A stretch of DNA of 64,000 nt from Tanypteryx hageni. Taxonomy: Eukaryota > Arthropoda > Insecta > Odonata > Petaluridae. Position numbers and translations under genes: made by a program. Location of the stretch: the NCBI GenBank assembly GCA_028673005.1, contig CM054113.1, positions 213,767,504 to 213,831,503 on the forward strand, in the 5' to 3' direction. Position 1 is the first letter of the stretch, and each line of letters opens with the position of its first letter. The notes below the pieces were generated by a model that was given only the letters and a program-made list of their open reading frames with translations, was not told the DNA's origin and did no database searches. Shown here piece by piece: positions 60,311 through 64,000 of the stretch.

Positions 60311-62456
60311 GATAGGAAACGAGGAGAGATACAAAGAAGCCCAAATTATCCGCGCAAGCCCATTCTTCAGGAACAAATGAATACAAAGTGTTCCGCAGAG
60401 CGCGAGAGGTATGTAATAGAAGGGTGAGGGAAGGACTCTCGGAGGAGGCTACAAGGAAAGAAAAAAGGTAGGATAAAAAATGTATAATGGTAGAGAAGAG
60501 AATAGGAAGGAGAGAGTTGAGCCAGAAGAGGGAGAGGTGGGGAAGGATGACCCAGAAGAGCGAGAAAGAGAGAAAAAAGAACGAAGGCGTATGGTTTTTC
60601 TGGAAGACCAAAGAGGAAACAAGGAGCCAGATGCCACGCTGGTTTTTTTGTTACGCCTACTCGCGGAACCTAACAGCGCGGAGTTCTCTAGCGTAATCCG
60701 CCTATGTCTTCTTATCGTTATAAAACCTATAGAACACGTGGAAATGCGCTCTTTAACATAAAAAGCTTCACCCGATCTTCATTATTCGAGAGCATTTATT
60801 CCATTTACTATACTGGTAATTCTGCTATCTCGTGACCCCATTTGTGTGTGTTTTTTCCGTAGAAATGCTTTCAAAATGTCGTTCTTTGATAGAGAAGTTT
60901 AAGCACAGATTAGGAAGAAAATACTGGAAAAGTGAATGACCTCATGAAACGTATATTTAGTTAGGGAAGAAAAATTTCCATCCCGATTTCAAAGCAGCTT
61001 TTCTGATTATCAAAGGTATTGGTAACTCAGAACTGGGAGGAAGCTTTTCAAGTTTAAATAAGAAACTTTTGGAGTAGAGATTGACAGCTATTTTCGTCTG
61101 AATAAAATCTTGTTTAAATAGATTTGTAAAATATTCTGAAATATTATTATGAGAATTGTTTGTTTTATCTTGAAAACGCTACCGTTACTTTAGTCGACAC
61201 GGCGTTTAAGATCCATATTATACACAACTTTATAAAGAGGGAAATTCCGAAAAAAAAATTAACTCGCGTTTCATTTTAACGCTACCGTGCACTACCATCC
61301 CAGTACCACAAAGTGCATCTGCATATTTTCCCCAAATTATAAGGTTTTAGGTTATTGTAACTGGGTGATTAAGTTGCTTTTTCTGTTAATGAAAGCTATG
61401 AACAATATTTTCTAAAATGGCGTCTTAAGCTAACGTTGCTACGTCACCCGTCTTAGTTAAATACGACATCAGATGTTTCAGAAATCAGCGTTATTTAAAT
61501 CTGTATTTATGTAAAAAGATCAACTGATAAGAAAGATTTGATGTTCATAAATTAGAAGATATTGTTCGTATTAATTCTATACATTTTTGTTCAGCCACCC
61601 GTGGAGTTTTATAGCTAGTACATTAACACATTAAAATTATCACTTAATTATTAGTCATAAGGTGGGTTATTTTATGCTATCAAATGGGTTAAATGACTTT
61701 TCTATTTAATATAAAACTCCCAAAATAAAATAAATTTACATTATTATTTACGTTAACTTACTAATAATAAAATCGTAAAATAAAATAAGCATAAATTTTA
61801 AATATATTGTGCGTTCATTATATACGTCACTCAAAATTTTTCCTACACAGCTGTCAAAGTTAAAATGTTAGATGTCACAAGTGTTGAAACAGGGTACTGC
61901 TACTTCGTGTTTATATCCATATAATAGCCATCCAGGTAACCTTATTGTTTCTCATTTTGTACGTGATCGATCATATCAGTGTTGTTCAAAGTTACAGATA
62001 AACTATCTTTGGCAGCAAAATCCCTCAAACTTTAACTTTACACTCTGAGATTGACTGAGAAAAACAAAACAATGCATTTCAACAACTGCGATAATTAATT
62101 AACAGTTTATTTCCATAATATGTTTGAGGAAAAAAATGTGTAGAATGCCGTTCTCCGTGAAATATTTTTCTGAATTATAGCGCATTGAACTTGTGCACTC
62201 AGCTGAATAATATTTGCATCTTGCTCGAATTTTTTTTTATTTCTTTGTCTCAACAGTGTCATCTTAACAAGGAGAGAAGTAAACTTAGTTATAAGTTACT
62301 GCATCAATCGGATTATGACATTTTGAAATTACATCGGTCATCATAGCATCAAAAATATTCTACTGCTTCACCTTTTAACTACAAACTATTTAAAGGTATC
62401 TACATAAATGTAAGTTTTTAATGAAGCGCACATCTATACTATATTGACGCTTCTTA
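60311..62456. other. intergenic, nothing recognised
   Basis: Purine-rich to about 60600, then AT-rich. Frames near 60480-60761 are Glu/Arg-rich and have no domain. Confidence 0.45.
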
Positions 62457-62464
62457 CTTATGAT

Positions 62465-63140
62465 CAGTGCTTGAAAAATTTCATGCTGGCTCATTAGTCA
62501 GGCAAATATTTCACTCGTCAGCTGAAAATCGCCAGCACCCCTGAGACCTTAAGGCTGGCGAGCAAAAAAAAACACCCTCAACGCCAAAAATGAAATGTTA
62601 ATTATTTACATTTTCGTTGACCTATATCTTTATTTTCATTTTTTCCAGATATAACTATCAATATTCAACCAAGTACATTACACAAAATATATTTGTATGT
62701 ACATCAGTCTACATGACAATTAATATAAAAACTCATACATATTATCAGTGACACAAGACCATGAGCAAGCAATAGTTCAATGAAACTTAAGTACTATTCA
62801 TATCTTCTTAGATGTCAATATACCACTTCCAGAGGTATTTATGACCTTGAACATGTCTTAGTGTTTGTCTATGGCCTTATCAGGTTTAAAGGCATGCACA
62901 GTGAAGGGAAATCCCCTGGATGTGCTTGTAGAAGAGGCTGTAGTTAGCTACTTCCTAGCGGCCGCAATATTCACTAAATTACGTAGCTTGCCAATTTTTC
63001 CAAATATCTCAATTTAACAATAGGTATAACGTATAAATAATTGCCGATTGAACTGAAACTGCTCTATTGAATTTTTTACTCGTCAACTAAAAATTTTCAC
63101 TTGTCACGGACGAGCAGACGAGCGCATTTTTCAAGCTCTG
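62465..63140. mobile_element. 676-bp non-autonomous hAT element with perfect TSD
   Basis: The ends are CAGTGCTTGAAAAAT and ATTTTTCAAGCTCTG, a 15-bp inverted repeat with one mismatch. The flanks at 62457-62464 and 63141-63148 are both CTTATGAT. The interior has no long open frame. It lacks the GGCCCGC patches of the other hAT elements, so it is a separate family. Confidence 0.9.
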
Positions 63141-63390
63141 CTTATGATATGTCATCATTATTAACATATAGGAGGATACTAATGTTTAGGCACTTTCAGA
63201 TGAGCTATAGACTTTAAATTTGGCAAGATTATAGTTTTTTAGTAATAAACAACCAAAAAAGTCTAAAATTTAAAAAAGTTTATATTTAAGGGGTGTTGTT
63301 AACCCCAATGTTTCATTTCAATGCCCCATAAGAAAAGCATGGGATTCAGTGCAAGGCTCTCTAAAAATGCATTTTTAAATTACTTAAAAT

Positions 63391-64000
63391 TAATATCATC
63401 ATCATCATGCTTCTGCCCGAAGACAGGTTTTAACTGAATCGCTGCCTCCATTTCTCTCTCTCCCTAGAAGCCTCTTTTATACCTCTATAAGTATTATATC
63501 CCTGCTTTATATTATCTAATATTCATATTCTTTTTCTCCCTCTTCCTCTTCTTCCACTAATTTTTCCTTCTAAGATCGTCCTTTGTAAACACTGTCTTCT
63601 CAATATGTGCCCTATCCAATTTGCTTTTCTTTTCCTGATTGTTTTTATTAGCATCCTTTCTTCTCCCACCATTTCAAATACTTCTTCGTTTCTCTTCCTC
63701 TCTGTCCATTTCACTTTCATCATTCTTCTCCATACCCACATCTCAAAACTTTCTAAATATTATTCCTCCTTCCTCCTTACCGTCCACGTCTCTGCACCAT
63801 AAAGAGCTATGCTCCATATGTAGCATTTTGCTCATTTCTTCCTTGTTTCTAAATTTATTTTCTTGCTTGTGAGAAGCTCCTTCTTCTCCTTTAATGCAGT
63901 TTTTGCCATTGCAATCCTACTTCTGATGTCCTGTGTACTACTTCCATCCTGCGCTAAAATACTGCCGAGATATTTGAAACTACTTACTTGTTCCAATTTT
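63391..64000 (-). mobile_element. RTE-like LINE, cut by the window end
   Basis: The sense strand is minus. The 3' tail is (GAT)n, seen as (ATC)n at about 63393-63406 on the plus strand. The element continues past position 64000. Confidence 0.75.
63430..64000 (-). pseudogene. RTE-like RT thumb and C-terminal fragment
   Basis: The minus strand reads SSFKYLGSILAQDGS, RIAMAKTALKEKKELLTSKK, a stop, IALYGAETWTV, a stop, then FEMWVWRRMMKVKWTERKRN, ANWIGHILRRQ and ISGRRGRGRKR. These follow the order of the RTE-type RT after the catalytic palm. The stops show decay. The YADD region, if present, lies outside the window. It resembles the fragment at 22.1 kb more than the one at 30.3 kb. Confidence 0.8.

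Overview
This is AT-rich, intron- and repeat-dominated metazoan DNA, most likely from an arthropod. The grounds are several LINE reverse-transcriptase families of invertebrate type, non-autonomous hAT elements with 8-bp target duplications, a Tigger (pogo) relic, long palindromic elements, many GA/CT microsatellites, and no bacterial gene organisation. No host protein-coding gene could be recognised. Every protein-level match is to a transposable element. Most long open frames outside the elements lie in purine or pyrimidine repeats.

Layout. 1-12 kb: purine/pyrimidine-rich DNA, one TATA-plus-splice-donor candidate (about 2.17 kb), two copies of a foldback element (3.1 and 7.85 kb), a hAT MITE (3.93 kb), and a small 3' LINE tail inside a CT microsatellite (9.97 kb). 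12.2-16.35 kb: a 3.95-kb LINE (copy A) inside a GA minisatellite, with a 27-bp target duplication and an endonuclease/RT frame broken by one stop. 16-31 kb: candidate first exons, palindromes at 19.9 and 24.05 kb, an RTE-like LINE scrap (22.1 kb), a 654-bp TIR element (22.62 kb), a CR1/L2-like LINE (24.7 kb), a 28-nt LINE remnant in a CT tract (26.0 kb), a hAT MITE (28.17 kb) and an RTE-like relic (30.25 kb). 32-43 kb: a 576-bp inverted-repeat element, hAT MITE, palindrome with two divergent tRNA-like arms (38.4 kb) and a second CR1/L2-like LINE with a nearly open RT frame (41.4 kb). 43-64 kb: a TIR MITE (49.04 kb), a 242-bp tandem duplication (50.4 kb), a Tigger-like element (51.84 kb), three more hAT-like elements, a decayed second LINE copy B inside a GGGA tract (57.6-60.26 kb), and an RTE-like LINE cut by the window end.

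The two most interesting patterns are these. First, one LINE family is represented by four copies (A, B, C, D), and all four sit inside GA/CT simple repeats with the LINE sense strand always on the pyrimidine strand. This suggests target-specific integration. Second, several unrelated palindromic elements carry a hammerhead-ribozyme-like signature (CTGAAGA, hairpin, GAAA, short hairpin, then a UH site) near the loop or in an arm. Both are readings by eye and need computation to confirm.
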